Assembly: GCF_000003815.2 (NCBI RefSeq)
Contig: NC_049991.1
Coordinates: 10,933,024-10,997,023 of the forward strand
Length of the DNA stretch: 64,000 nt
Direction of reading: 5' to 3'
Source: Branchiostoma floridae
Taxonomy: Eukaryota > Chordata > Leptocardii > Amphioxiformes > Branchiostomatidae
Shown: positions 1 to 13,974 of the stretch, piece by piece
How positions within the stretch are numbered: position 1 is the first letter of the stretch
Layout of the letters: every line of letters starts with the position of its first letter
The notes under the pieces: model-generated
Database searches by the model: none
Told to the model about the DNA's origin: nothing
Seen by the model: the letters and a program-made list of their open reading frames with translations, nothing else
Translations under genes and position numbers: made by a program

Positions 1-114
1 ACATTTGCATATTCCCCAGTATAGAGTTTTGCATTAAAAAACAAATTCTTGTAACAGAATGCTGCTGCTTTGTAAATTGTACTAACCAGCATTTTGTGTA
101 TTTTTTTTGTACAG

Positions 115-3100
115 GTAAGATGTTGAAGTCAGTTCCAAACAAACTAGTCAAGGAGGTAAGTGAACTTTCACCTGTGAAAACTGGCTTTTCAAAACTAGGT
201 CATGCTTGTTTGTTCCATGGGGAAACAAATGTGTTTAAATGCTCTTAAACTCTTTCACAAGTATCTTATTCCTGTATCTTACACACTGTTTTTTGACAAG
301 CTTAACTTTCTCTCACAGAAAGGACAGCACCTGGAGCCTTTCCTACAGGCTTTCCTGGCTTCTACAGAGACAACCAAGCCACGGCAAAGGTATAGTCAAC
401 ATGTACTTGTACTACTGTTGTAAGAATTCAGTGCTGCAAATGTAAAACTACATACCATGTTGTACTACCGGTACCAGGAACTTACTTGTGTATGTACTAA
501 GTATATAACACAGTATATTTTGTGCTACTGAGAACATTGGTAACCATATGCCCTACATACATGGAAATTGTTCGATCAGTTAGTTCAAATGAAGTACATT
601 TTCTAAACATATCATATTTTCTCACTTGCAGCAAGCCAGAGGAAATTGAAGAAAGTCCCAAAGATAAGATGGAAAGGAAGGTGCTCTAGTCATTTTCTAT
701 TTGATTAACATTAAAAAAAAACATTAACAACTTGTAAAACCCTCCATCAAGTTAAGCCTTTTATATCAAATTGTTGCAGTTAACATTCGCATGTAAATTG
801 AGTGTACATGATGTGTCATTATGTTTTTATTTATGTTTTTACATTCATGATTATAGAAATATCTTTGATGCAAATTGCATTTCCCAAAGTCTCATAAAGA
901 AATAAGTCTTGATAAAAAAATAACATAAAAAGATAACATGAATGTCGTGTTATGCAGATTGCCTACCCGATCTATGGGAACAATGCTGCTGGTTTGGTCA
1001 GCATCCACAAAACAGAGCCAGACGGGCTGCAGATCAGGGCACTGCACGGGGCCGCAGACTTCCTCCTGTACATAGGTCAGTTTTACTTGTACATCAGTAA
1101 CAATAGTGTAGAGTAACTCACATTTTCAATGTTAAGCTCCATATCCTTCTGTCTGTTCATATACTAGTACAATGTAGTAGCAACCTGAAAGTGTTCAAAT
1201 GTTTTGATTTTCACATTGGAAAAATCATTGTTGAAGAAAACAGTAGCATACAGGATCACCATTAACATACTCCTTTCCTATCTTCCACAGCACGTACTGT
1301 GTACAAGGTCCCGACTTGGTTCCACCATGTTGCCATGGCAGCCAGAATTGTTGGTAAACATGCACTGGAAGGTTACTTGGACAGGTGGGAACCTACTGGG
1401 AACCATGCTTCCTTTTTTCACTTGTAGTCAATCATCTGTATAAAAAAAGGTATTGAAGGGACTGAAATGCAAGTCCTGTTTAAACAGTGTAATACATACT
1501 GTTATTAATGAAATGTCAGTTGGTAGCAATAGTAACCCTTGCTGAGAGATCAGTGTGTGTGGTTGCAGTGGTGTTTGATATTGGAAAGCTGTTAGCCAGA
1601 CAGAAGTAGTGTCCCTTTGCCACCCCTTACATATGCATGTACTTGTCATCTTATCAGCACTTTCCATGGTCTTTTTCCATGCAGCTATCTTGCAGGCAAG
1701 ATAGAGCAGGTGAAGCAGGAGCACCAGGTGGTGGGACTCATCCACTTACTCCGGGGTGAGTCGGTCTGTCTGCAGGGTCCTACAGGCAGATTTAGCAGTG
1801 ACATAAGACAGTACCAAAGCTGGCAAAGGAGTATAGCCAGTCAAGGGGAGTCAGTAGGCCACTGGGACTTTGGCTGGCTATGCTCCTTGGCCAGCTTTGA
1901 TACTATCTTATGCCACATGACTGGTAAATCTGCCTGGAGATTAGATACTGCTACAAAGTATCTCATTTGTAAGGGTCTTGATCATGACATAAGAGATGTA
2001 AACAGAGCTTACTATAAGAACAAGGTCATTACTCTCCAGCTAAGCTTGTGTTGCCCTCCTATTGCTTGAAGTTGAAAGGATGGGCAGATGCTATGTGTAT
2101 ATCGTACTTGTAGGCTGATTTAAGGTAACTGTTTAAGTTTGGCAAATATCTGTGTGTTAGGCAGCTACACTTGCAAACCTGGTATATATCCTACTTTATT
2201 AAATCTCAGAAGAGATAAACCATAGTTTGTTACAGCATTTTCTGTAAACATTACCTCCATCATTTTTCAGATGTGCTGTTCTTCGACAATGATCCTCCCA
2301 GGTTAGGCACTTCCCTACTCTGCACTAAGTTGTGAATTGGCCTACTTATTTCAGTAGCATATGGATTGTGTGGACAATTTTGCATGTCCTTTATGTATAC
2401 ATTGAGGATTATATCAGTCTTTTTTCCTTTACTCACACAGAACTGACGAGGACAAACGAGTCCGGGCTGAGGAGACACTGAAAGAGATGAAAGCGTTCTT
2501 GCCAAGTGAGTTTTCTTTAGAGGTGGTTTTCCAGCAATGAACAGTGATATTCTATCTGTGTTTCAATTGGCTGAATTTAAACTATAGTCTGTAAGTTAAG
2601 GTTGGCTGAAAGTAACTGTTCCAACCCTCTACAGAATTGTTTGTGATGGTGATCGGAGCTGAGAAGCAGCATATTGGGACCAAGACTATATTTGATGTAC
2701 TGCAGAAGCCCAGGCTGAACAAGCAGGTACTGCAGAGTCTACCTCTCAAAAAACTACAAATTTGGCTATTTGGTTTTTCTACTTGGGAACTGTTTTCCTG
2801 TGGGGGATTTTTTTCCTATGACTGACTTGTTCCTGTTCTGTTACAGCTGGGGTATGTGATGCTTGACCTTGCAATACTGGAATTCTTTCCAGAAATCCAG
2901 GTAAGCTCTTCTGACACAGCCTGAATATCTTAATCTTTAGTCCATAAACTTGTTCCTACCACAATTTGAACAGTACATATAGGATAAACTCCATGTTAAC
3001 ATGTGTTATGTTTTTTATTCAAGAATTATTGGTAGGTTAGTAACCATAGGATGAAATACAAAAATTATCAATATTTTGTGTTTTCTGTATACTAGTATTA

Positions 3101-3151
3101 TATTCTCTTTTCCTCCAGGAATCATCTGACATACAACAAACTGGCAACTAA
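115..3151 (+). CDS. SNX14: Sorting nexin 14-like protein, 3' part (last 11 exons)
   Basis: The C-terminal 238 residues of an ER-anchored sorting nexin of the PXA-RGS-PX-Nexin_C class; family members act in neutral-lipid handling and endolysosomal contacts. Exons with GT-AG borders and consistent phases: 115-155, 319-389, 632-680, 958-1075, 1291-1384, 1685-1755, 2271-2301, 2441-2505, 2635-2726, 2847-2900, 3119-3151 (TAA). The first exons read KSVPNKLVKE and KGQHLEPFLQAFLA, the linker after the PX domain. The later ones form the Nexin_C domain, with VYKVPTWFHH, QEHQVVGLIHLLRD, PRLNKQLGYVMLD and EFFPEIQ, which I recall as close to vertebrate SNX14 and less like SNX13/19/25. The donor after 680 (gtgctc) is weak. 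The 5' part of the gene, with the membrane anchor, PXA, RGS and PX domains, lies outside the window. RRS1 follows tail-to-tail 460 bp downstream. Confidence 0.86.
1783..1936. repeat. Imperfect long hairpin (fold-back MITE-like) in SNX14 intron
   Basis: Two arms of about 65 bp are inverted copies of each other. The left arm begins CAGGCAGATTTAGCAGTGAC and the right arm ends in the near-complement TGGTAAATCTGCCTG. Both arms contain a form of CAAAGCTGGC..AGGAG.ATAGCCAG, with several mismatches. It lies just after the splice donor at 1756. No coding capacity is seen, so it is probably a non-autonomous DNA element. Confidence 0.65.
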
Positions 3152-3496
3152 AAGTTCTATACTTGTACTGCATGGGAACAAATAATGTAGCTTTGGAGAG
3201 GACAATGACAGGAGACAGAGTCTTGTTGCAAAAACAACTGTTATGTCAATACTAGATTATTCCAGGGTACAAATCATGTCTTAACTATATCTTATCATTG
3301 AGTAGATGTTATGTATATGTGGTGTGACATTTGTGCCAATGATAGAATGAATATCTATTTATAATCAGAGCGAATACATTGTACTTCTCTGTCAATGTCA
3401 GTTACATTGTGAAGCAATAATGGGTACAAACCAGACCTTTCTAGTCATGTATTGTTGACAGACATCTCATATTCTGTGAAAGTCTTTATGGCAGTA

Positions 3497-3502
3497 AATA
3501 AA
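3497..3502 (+). terminator. SNX14 polyadenylation signal
   Basis: AATAAA stands 346 bases after the SNX14 stop codon, with a T-rich and GT-containing stretch after it. It lies before the convergent end of RRS1 at 3615, so the two genes' 3' ends are only about 100 bp apart. Confidence 0.6.
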
Positions 3503-3614
3503 GGCAAATCTTTATGAAGCCTTTGTGATTCAATTGGGTCTTATTTCAAAGGAAATTAAAATCTGTAATCCTACTGATAAACTGAAACATTAGGAGACTT
3601 ATTATCAAATAAGA

Positions 3615-6600
3615 CTATCTGCTTTTTCCCTTCCCTTTCCCCATCTTTCCTTTCCCCTTCCCTCCCATTCCTTTAGCCCCCTTCCCTTTTCCAGCTTTCC
3701 CCTTTTTCCCAAAACCTCCGGATCCTTTTTTTCGGGGAGGCCCTCGCCTGTTCTTCACTTTTACACCTCGTTTTCTCCTCTCATCTGAAGGCCTGAGGAT
3801 ACAACAGACAAATGATCAATTTCATGGTAACAAAACACACCTGTGCTGATGTGTTTAAGCCTAGTTTCAGCCTTCATTCAGTTCAAGTATACGGAGATAG
3901 CACAACCAAGGGAAGGTCAACAAGCTAAGCTAGATTTAGTTACAACATTAAAGCAAAAGTCCTTCTTTTCTTAGGAAGACAGGTTTTTGCACACTGAAGA
4001 CTGAAAGCTACCAAACATGGATAAAGTGGCAGGGATATGACAGCAAACTTAATGCAAAGTGCTGAGGGCAAACACAGTGCAATTCATTGGCTACACCAAT
4101 GTAGACTTTCTTAGTCTTACAAAGTTACTAGTAGTCATCATGACAAAGTTATTATTCCAAGTTTTTTTTGTACAAAATGTTTTCATAATGTTCAGGTACA
4201 TACTAATCCCCAGAGTAAAGGACAAAAAGGAAAACTTACTCTTGTTCTTGTTGGCTAATCACCCTGTTGACAGCCTGGAAGGAAAAAAAATCTGTCAATT
4301 GAAGTCACCAATGCAGTATCTACATTGTTCTGTACAAAGACCTTTATGATCATTGTCACACAAGCTTACATACAATACCTCAACCACATTGCGAAGAATT
4401 TTTTCTGAGTTTCTTTTACCTTTGTAATGTCCAGTTTGGGTTTCTTATTCTCCATAACATCGATGATGTTCAGCTGTTGTTCCTTCTCCTTCTTGAAATC
4501 ACCAATGGCTGGCTCGAACTGGGGGGAAACAGACAGAATAAATGTGGCTTCAGACAGAAAATTCAACATGCTCAAGACAGACCACTTATCAATGAGTCTC
4601 AGACTGAAAAAAAATTGACTGACTGACAGACAGAACAATAAAAGTAGGAGTAGATTTTTAATCTCTTAATTGCTGTCAGAGTCCTTCCTAGTTTTGTTAG
4701 TACAGACGATAAAAAAAGCACTGTTGGTCAGTAACTTAAAAAACAGGCATTGTATATAAACAGAATTTTAGTACATTTTGTACATGTATTTTGCATGATT
4801 AAGTCACATTTTCCTTTATTTTCTGTAATCTCTTCTTAAACAGCAAGCTCTTGCCCTATCGGTCATGCTGAACAGGAACATGTGGAGACACTGGTGTCAC
4901 CTCTTAACTGAGGATGAACTGAACTGAACTCTTCTCCTTCCTACAGGAATATTCTGAAGAAAATTGCCCATACATGTGTATGTCCTACTATAGGTCTGCG
5001 CTACAGCAACCCAGACCAATCTAGAAATCTACAGTAAACTCCTCAGATTGCTTCTACTTTGTTCACCCATCAAAAAGAAATCTCTTGATTGTACCGTTTC
5101 ATTTGTTTTGAATTCAGACAATATAAGGTTTTAAAAAATAGCTGAATATACATGGTCAGTACATGCATTTAAAGCCAATCCACATAAGCAGCTCTCACTG
5201 CAGCAACTTTTATCGACACCATGTTGAATCATATCTATGACAAACCGCAGCCTGTCTGTTTGTCCCAAACAGACAGCCGCATACAAACGATTGTTAAAGG
5301 CAGACAAACTCCTGGGGTGTCAGGAACAATTTACAAGGTGGCAGAAACTGTCACAGTCACAGGTCTACATAAATGCAGTTCTACAGATGGTCAGGAATAT
5401 GACAACGGCCCAATGGAGTTGGCTCCAACCAGGGGACAAGGATCAACCAGGGGCAGGGACACCCAGGCAGACAGTCACTATGATGAAGCAGAGACAGTTG
5501 CTGCTCCCCGTCCACCCACCCCTGCAGCTGCCCATGTGTATGAGAACAGCTCAGAAGTGATGCTTCAAACTGTGCAACAGGGTACCACACAAGGTATCGC
5601 ACAACAAGGTACCGCACAACAAGGTACTGCACAACAAGGTACCGCACAACAAGGTACCACACAACAGGGTACCGCACAACAGGGTACCGCACAACAGGGT
5701 ACCGCTCAACAAGGTACTGCACAACAAGGTACCCAAACTACACCCAATTCCAGTGACCAGCCAGTAGGGAGGTGTTTATTGAGCAAAACAGGCACAACAA
5801 AAGGTGACTTCTTTCAGTGAAATATCAGACACTGTCTGGTATTTTTCTGTCTGACAGAAGACTAGTATCATGATTGTAGAACTTGCCAAAAGGTATGACA
5901 AATTTTGAGCAGGATTTCATGAGAATAATCCATGGCCTTCATGAAACATTCCTCCTGGTCAGTCTACTAATCCACAATTGCCATGAAAGTATACAAAGGT
6001 ACCTGAATGTCAAAATTTTCATTTTTGTTCTATGTACCGAGAAGAAAATGTCAATATTTTCTTGTTGAACACTGACATTGCCATTTGGCTGCTTCCTGAG
6101 TATATAGATTAAGTTAACAGCACACCATTGATACATTTGTTTCAAAGAGTGGTTAGCAACAGCTTTATGACATTTGTATCTTACTTGGTTATGTATAGTT
6201 TGCCACAGTAGATGGCTATGCCCAGCTGATAGTTAGGTATGCCCACACTCACACATACTAGACTGGTTTATCGCCTGTTGTTCCCAATCACCTGACAGTT
6301 TAGACGTGATTGCACGAAAATGTTTGAATGTTTAAATCAACTCAGCAGTACTGATAAGCTACTGGTATTTTTTTGCTACCAACATTTGTATGGTAGCCAT
6401 TGAATCTACTAGTACTCCTACTAGTTTTGAAGTGGTCTATGATGCCTACCATTAATACCGATCAGTCAAGGCTATACCATGTATGTTGTGTTTGTGCATG
6501 TCTAGGCCACATGAGCGGGACTAGTAAGCTATGTGTGGGGATGGTCCTGAGCCTGGTTATCTGTGCCCTGGTGATAGCTATGGTGTATCCATACATGGTC

Positions 6601-9600
6601 TCCCACCTACAGCACATGTCGGGCTATAGGGTGAGTCACAGCTGACAACAAAGTAGATGTATCCAGATGGATAAATGTATATTACCTAGTAGTCATTTAC
6701 AACATATGGCTCTATGACAAGGATTGAAACAGAAAGTAAACTCATGCATGTATCATAATTACATGGGAAGTTGGAAAAATGAATTTCCCTTTCTCCGCAA
6801 GTCTGTTCATCTGCTCAAGACAGAAAAAAAAACAATCTGAAAAGTTGACAGTCAAACAAAATGTGAGGTGGGTCTAGGTCTTTGTGCTGGGGTTAGGTGC
6901 TTATCCTCATTAAATCCTTTCAGTCATTCATCAAATCTTATAAATAGTCCTAGATTATTTCCTTGTTATGAAAAAATAAGGCTCTTGTACCAGTATCAAA
7001 ATATTGATTATCATCCCATTAAATATTTCCAGAAAAGAACACAACAACCATGACAAAATGTGATTATGAAGGAATTGTAACATTACACAAATTCCACCAA
7101 GACAACAGTCTATTATCAACTTTCTCCCATCAGTCCAAAGAGATGGGCACCACGAATACACTTCTGCAGTACATCTTAACCAGATTGGAGGGTTCAGAGT
7201 CAGAGAACAAGATGATAGAAGACATGAAGACAGTTGAGACAGCTGTCCCTACCATGTCTCCTGCCATGCCACCAGCCACCCCTCCACCAGCCCTCCCACA
7301 TCCCACTAACACCCCACACCGTTACCATGGAGACCAGAGGCATCACGTGTCGTCAAAGATCCAAAAAGCGAGACCAATCAGACCACATCTGCCCATCTAC
7401 AACTACAGACTTAAGCAGATCACCAAACCTCCACAACAAACAAAGAAATCTTGCATTCCACCACCCCAAGATGCACTGCAAGCCAGCAACAACTCAACAC
7501 CCAGACCAATCAAGACCTGCCCAGTTACCACATCTCCACTGCATGGTAAGGCTCTACATCAGTGTTTGAACTGAAGTCAAATTTATACAGGCTGTTCTTG
7601 TTGTCATGACAATAATAATTTGAATCCCCCGCCCACCATGTAGGCAAACTGGATTAAGCAATGGCAACATTGTGTGCTTACAGACGTACTAGTAGGCTGT
7701 CATCCAACATGGCGTATTATGAAAAGCCTGAATTCATGTAACTTACTACATCTTAGCTCTGTGTAACTTAAAAACTTCACATAAACTTCCTAAACTTTGC
7801 TTCACCAAATTTGGGATTGAGAAGAAAGAGTGGTTTGCTTACTATTCTTTCTGGCTCAGTTTATCACTAGCATAAACACAGAAGGGTTAGGGAAAATTAC
7901 TATATGTCACGGAACTTACAGATGGGACCGGTGAGGTGAGGTGAGTATCTTTTTAGATTCCCAGATTTATGCTGAAGTTTCAGGAAAGTTCACATGTGGT
8001 TTGCTACCAATACAGAAATGTATTGGCAGCTCGCAGAGAAATTTCTTCATATTGTTTACAGATCATGAAATAGTGGACTGTGATGATCTGTACAAGAAGG
8101 GGTTGATCGAAGGAAGTGGAGTCTACAGCGTTCCCGAAAACCAGTTTTCACCAGTCCTTTCCTGCAGCATTGACAATAAGAAGGGTTGGACCATCATCCA
8201 CAGCCACAGAAAAAGTGACCAAGAATTCTGCCGTAACTGGGAAGCCTATAAGAAGGGATTTGGCATTGCGTGGACCAACTACTGGCTTGGAAACGAATAT
8301 ACCCATTACATGACGAAGACCAAGTGCTATATGCTCCAAATCCAGATGGTGGACTCAAACAGAATCACCAGACATGCCGTCTATGACTACTTTGCCCTCG
8401 ACAGTGAATCTGCCAACTACACTCTGTGGCTTGGTGAGTACAGTGGTAACGCAGGCGATGTTATGGGAGAGTACAGTGGCAAGGAATTCAAAACAAAAGA
8501 CAAAATCCCCCCAAAGAATAGCAGCATCGAGTTAGATCTTTGCCCAGGAGGCTGGTGGTCTGATAGGTTGAGATTGTTGCATCTGAATGGTATACAGCAA
8601 TACCATAACATGGGAGAGTCGTGTGGAGAGACCATGTGGTGGAAAACATGGAGGGCAACATGGAAGTCTCAATATGACTACAATGCCTCCTTCCCATTCA
8701 GATCAATTGAAATGAGGATTTTACCAGTAACCTCATTTCAAGCTCTCCCATAACACAACAGTCTCAGCAAACCAAGGAGAGTTTCTCCATACAAACTCCT
8801 TGAGAAAACTTATGCCTAGGGTCCAGTCAAGCCCACACAAAACCTGTAAAAAGGGTGGAATGTGAAAATTTGATCCAGTCTAGAAGTTGAATATGACTAC
8901 ATGGCCTAAGCACTACTGAATGTGTTATGAAGCAAGACTTGGTCTTCTTACAAAAATTGTAGTAAAATTTAGAATCTCTTGATCTTTGGCTTCTGAAAAT
9001 TGCACTGACAGCTGTCCTTTCAGCAGAGTAGATGAACAAAGTGAATGTAGTATTCACTGTTTTTCAGAGAGTACATGTACCATTCAATAGATGACTAAAA
9101 AAATATCACGTCCTTGACGTAAGTAAGGTTGATAAAATCTCCTTGATGTGGCTATGGAGGAATATTGCTGTAGAAGTGAATCAAATTACTTAACGTTCCA
9201 GTGGTAAAGCACTTGTAACAATCAAGGAATATATTCCTGTATTTGTATCTATGATTTACATAGCTGTGTGTCTTCAATGGCTAAACATGTGTTTTCATAC
9301 TATTTAGAACTACAATATTTTTCTGGAATTTTCTTATCATTTTTTATAGTATGCTACTAAAACTAAAAGCCCAACTGTAAACACTGGAGATGAAACATGG
9401 TTAGAAGCTTTGCATATGGAGCTCTGTACATAATATCAATATGCAAGAATTACTTCAAAGTACATGTATTTTAATGTGTCTATCTTTTAACCCATTTATT
9501 TTCCTGATATGTAAGAAAATGTGATTAAATGGCAAGACTCATGTACTGATGTATGTCTTACCTTTCTCTTCTTTCCCACATGTTTTGCTTCTTTTTCCTT

Positions 9601-12600
9601 TGGCTGTAAACAGAAATGCTAATTTCAGCAAACCTTGGACACAAGTAATTTCTACAAACAATGTTTTAGTCATCATCAAGTTGATTGATTATGATAGTGG
9701 GCCACTATCATACTGCAGATTGGTTGAGAGAAATGGTTATACAGTGTACTTGGACAAAAAATTGAAGAGTGAAGAATGAAAAACGACTATGTTGGTTCAG
9801 GATGTCCCTGTCTGGATTTTCATATCACATGACACTTCACTTGCACTGGGCACACTTGGTTGGCAAGATTGATGCAAGCACCTTTGATTTATGTTAGGTC
9901 TATTGAGATGAACTACTTCAATAGATATATTATCTGAGAATGATCTGGCAGTTTGATAGTTTCCAAAGCTGTAAGTCTACCCACCAGTTTCTCAGTGAAC
10001 TTCCCAAGTGATGCTGTGGACTTCTTGGCTAGATGGAGGGCTAGTCCTACCTGTGGGTAAACAAGTCATTAATTATATACTAAAAGAAAGCCTGGTGTTA
10101 AAAGTATAATACAGAAAAGTACAGTGTAAACTTCAACAGGACAAGTGAAACAAGTTTTACACCTACTTCTTCCTTGGAAGGTTTTTCGGTGGGTGTGAGT
10201 CCAACTCCTGGCACTGGAAAGAGAAATAAAGGTATACTTCAGAACACCGATACATTGGCAGGCAACACAAGATCTGTCCCCAGGATCCATTCCTTCACTT
10301 GTCCTGGGACGGAAATCTACATGATGGGGCGAACAAAAATTTCACCCATTTGTCCAAACCCCTTCGACTCAATAACAAATTTTTGTAGCCTTACATATTG
10401 TAACGACAGGCTTAACAATGAAAATTTTCCCCAGCCGGATCAACACACAGTATAAAATCACAGTAAATAAGAAGTATAAACATCCTATGAAGAAATAGTC
10501 AGACCTTTAGACCTGGTTGCCCTGGCGATGTTGCGCAGTCTCTGCAGCTCGTTCTTGGCTACTCGCTCTTTCTTAGCCTTCATTCTCTTCTCAAACTGGT
10601 CCTCGTTTGGGTCTGCGAAGATAAAGTGAAACTTCAACTCCATGTTGAATGAAATCAAATACAGACACAACCCACTTAGTTACACTGTGGAATAATGTGT
10701 ACATAATAGAAAGCTTCTTACCTGCATTACCAGGAACTTCAATAACCCAGTCTTTTGTCTCATCATTGGCTCTCTTGTAACCCCACCTGGGTCGCCATTC
10801 CTAGTACAGGGAGACACACAACAGTTAAAAAAATTATCAGAACTGATAAATATGATCAGAACTACTATAAAGGCATGTTGGTCTTTACAACACATGTAAT
10901 GACAGAATGGTGATATAAAGTATCCAAGTATCCAAGCACTAACTTAAAGCACAGAGTCTATCTCACACATGTGCAAACCCTCCACACAATGACTGTTCTC
11001 ACCTTGATTTCCTCGTCCCAGACCATCCTGCCCTTCTTTCTCTTCTGTATGCCCTTCAGCTGGGCGTACTGCTCCCATCGAGTTGGAGGTTTGACCTTAG
11101 GAATCTGGGAAAGAAAAATGTGTCTATTTGAGAACTTACTGATGACATCTGATGTAGCAAACAAAATATTAAATACAGACACTTCTCACATGATTCTTTT
11201 CTGATACACATATCTCTCTTGATTTTATAAATAAACGTACCTGTGTAATATTAAAATACAGTCTGTCAACGTAACAACATCTAATCCATAATGGTTTCAG
11301 TAAGACTTACAGGTTTTTCTCTTGGAAGAACAGTGGTTGTTTCAGGGAGCTGAAAAATTGTCAAATACATGAGTAATTAGATATAAAATAATAAACAAAT
11401 TGAAACAATACACAATACAAAACCTCTAAATAATTGTAGAAATACATTTAGCTCCTTACAATGAGAGACACTGACAGTGGTACTGGATTATTTAGGAATA
11501 TGGAAGCATTTACACAGACAAATGTAAGGTGAATACATTCACTCATTAGTGATTACTGAGTTTTGCAACGATCATATACAATAACCAGAGTCACCAAACA
11601 TCAGTCATCTTTAGAGCTAACTGTATTTAACAGTCATTGATAGTGTCACAGATTCACACAGTCATTGATACAGTCATTAACAGTATGACACAGTCTTTGA
11701 GTACCTTGACACAGATGGCCTCCTCCACCCTCTCTGTGGGCAGCTTCCAGATGGCATTAAACAACAGCTGGGTGTTGTCTCTGGCCTGGGACTTCAGGTA
11801 TGCCTCCTTGTCAGCTCTGATACATACAGGTGTAGTTATCATAAATGCAATATAGTATACAGTGGCACAATTATTGTTGATTTGCACTGACTGAATGATT
11901 GAGTAACACAGCTACATTTCTTCCCAATCCCAACACATACTTTCAGATGATATCAAATGATTGATCAAGGTTATAAGCAATCTTCAGAAACACTGAAGTA
12001 CTCCAGAATTTGACCTTTTACAAAAATTTCTTACTGTTCAAATACCCGGGTCGCCATAATGAATAGATTTCGGAGATGCTCAGCCATAAAATTATTGGAT
12101 GCTCGGAACCGCTATTGACAAGTATCGAACATCTCCCCAGGAATCAAACCCGAGCCCGGCAGTTCACAACCCAGCGCTGCTGACCACATCACTACAAGGG
12201 TCTGGACCATGGTCAGTTGGTGATGCTTGAACCCCACTGTTACACTACTCCCCATTTTGTTTTTAAGATTCCTCCTCATATCTGCGAGTTCGATATCTGG
12301 CTCTCCTGTCCACGGGGAAATAACCGAACCCAGGCCTGCTGGTAAATCTATGATACCACAAGGGTCCGGACCATAATATGCTATAGTGATGGTCACTGAC
12401 CTCTACTTGTACATTTTGTAGAACCTCACGTGCCTTCAAAATTACTTCCTCATACAGGTAGGATGCAATTTGCTACTTGGCCAGGTAAGGTTGATAAAAG
12501 CTTCTTGGTTTCACTAGCTAGTTATCTCTTTCAAACTACTATCATTCTCCTTACCACGTACGTTTAAGCAGGCAAGTACGGGGCCTTGTTCGCAATAAAG

Positions 12601-12900
12601 CCGGGGCATTTTGTCTGGAGAAGAGCCAAGTGTACGTCAAATGTGATCATTTTGGAGGATAGCTGAATGACTTAACATGTGCCAGCCGCATGACCACGCT
12701 TGCCCCCCTCCCCCTTCAAACATAATTGTAACCATCTCGCAGTCTTACCTAAACTTCTTCAGTTCCAACGGATTTTGGTCAACTGTAAGGAGGTTTCCCA
12801 AGTCCAATTGTGGTTCAACATCTTTTTGTACCTCTATGGTTTTGTATTTAGAGGCCTGGCTTCGATTCACACTTTCCAACACGTCTTCCACCGTCGCCAT
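3615..12900 (-). CDS. RRS1: Ribosome biogenesis regulatory protein RRS1, 12 exons
   Basis: Nucleolar protein that, with RPF2, brings the 5S RNP (5S rRNA, uL18, uL5) into pre-60S particles. Exons in coding order: 12749-12900, 11705-11816, 11311-11349, 11003-11104, 10722-10800, 10505-10612, 10163-10213, 9985-10046, 9562-9603, 4420-4518, 4240-4274, 3615-3792. All phases agree, giving 352 aa; human is about 365. Family blocks are visible: [104 protein letters not shown] and KKPKLDITK. The last exon is a Lys/Gly-rich tail ([13 protein letters not shown]). The acceptor of exon 8 is the TAG at 10047-10048 rather than the CAG just upstream, because only that keeps frame. Intron 9 (4519-9561) holds a gene on the other strand. 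Mammalian RRS1 is, as I recall, a single exon. Confidence 0.93.
5221..8753 (+). CDS. Type II membrane protein with fibrinogen-related domain, nested in RRS1 intron 9
   Basis: Four exons with matching phases (5221-5803, 6506-6630, 7134-7545, 8062-8753) give 603 aa. Residues 1-195 form a putative cytoplasmic region with tyrosine motifs ([26 protein letters not shown]) and a GTAQQ repeat tract at about 119-172. Residues 203-226 ([20 protein letters not shown]) are a single transmembrane helix with no signal peptide before it, hence type II. Then comes a Pro/Thr-rich stalk, and from about 380 a fibrinogen-related domain with [35 protein letters not shown] and [17 protein letters not shown]. The domain plan resembles FIBCD1-like pattern-recognition receptors binding acetylated or sugar ligands; ligand and orthology are unknown. 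The fibrinogen domain is divergent: the usual Cys after GGWW is absent. The start at 5221 is the first Met of the open frame; an upstream exon cannot be excluded. Confidence 0.78.
5575..5733 (+). repeat. Coding 15-bp minisatellite (GTAQQ repeat)
   Basis: About ten near-identical 15-bp units of the type GGTACCGCACAACAA, in frame within the first exon of the fibrinogen-domain gene. Unit variants change Ala to Thr or Ile and CAA to CAG. The unit is a multiple of three, so copy-number change would keep the frame. It lies in the predicted cytoplasmic tail. Confidence 0.9.
8754..9561. other. Intronic stretch, nothing recognised
   Basis: Between the stop of the nested fibrinogen-domain gene and RRS1 exon 9. 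AT-rich, with only short frames. It should contain the 3' UTR of the nested gene, but I see no clear canonical AATAAA close to its stop. Confidence 0.5.
12100..12400 (-). repeat. tRNA-derived SINE-like sequence, two diverged units
   Basis: On the minus strand the sequence contains GGTTTGATTCCTGGGG, a box-B-like T-arm, preceded by a box-A-like TGGTCAGCAGCGC. A second, more diverged unit at about 12300-12395 reads GGGTTCGGTTATTTCCCC. Both units share the motif ACAAGGGTC(T/C)GGACCAT. It lies in RRS1 intron 1. The acceptor stem does not pair, so this is not a tRNA gene. The family name is unknown. Confidence 0.5.
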
Positions 12901-13934
<1,034 letters not shown>

Positions 13935-13958
13935 GTCATTCCTTCTAGAACTGACCCC

Positions 13959-13974
13959 GGCCCTTTTCAGGGCC
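13959..13974 (+). terminator. Histone 3' stem-loop (H2A)
   Basis: GGCCCTTTTCAGGGCC, the 6-bp stem and 4-base loop bound by SLBP, followed by ACCCA, starts 24 bases after the stop codon. A purine-rich stretch (AGAGAGAGCT, about 13987-13996) is the likely U7 snRNA-binding downstream element. Confidence 0.96.

Noticed and set aside
5575-5733. CRISPR-like regular repeats
   Set aside because: 15-bp head-to-tail coding minisatellite without spacers.
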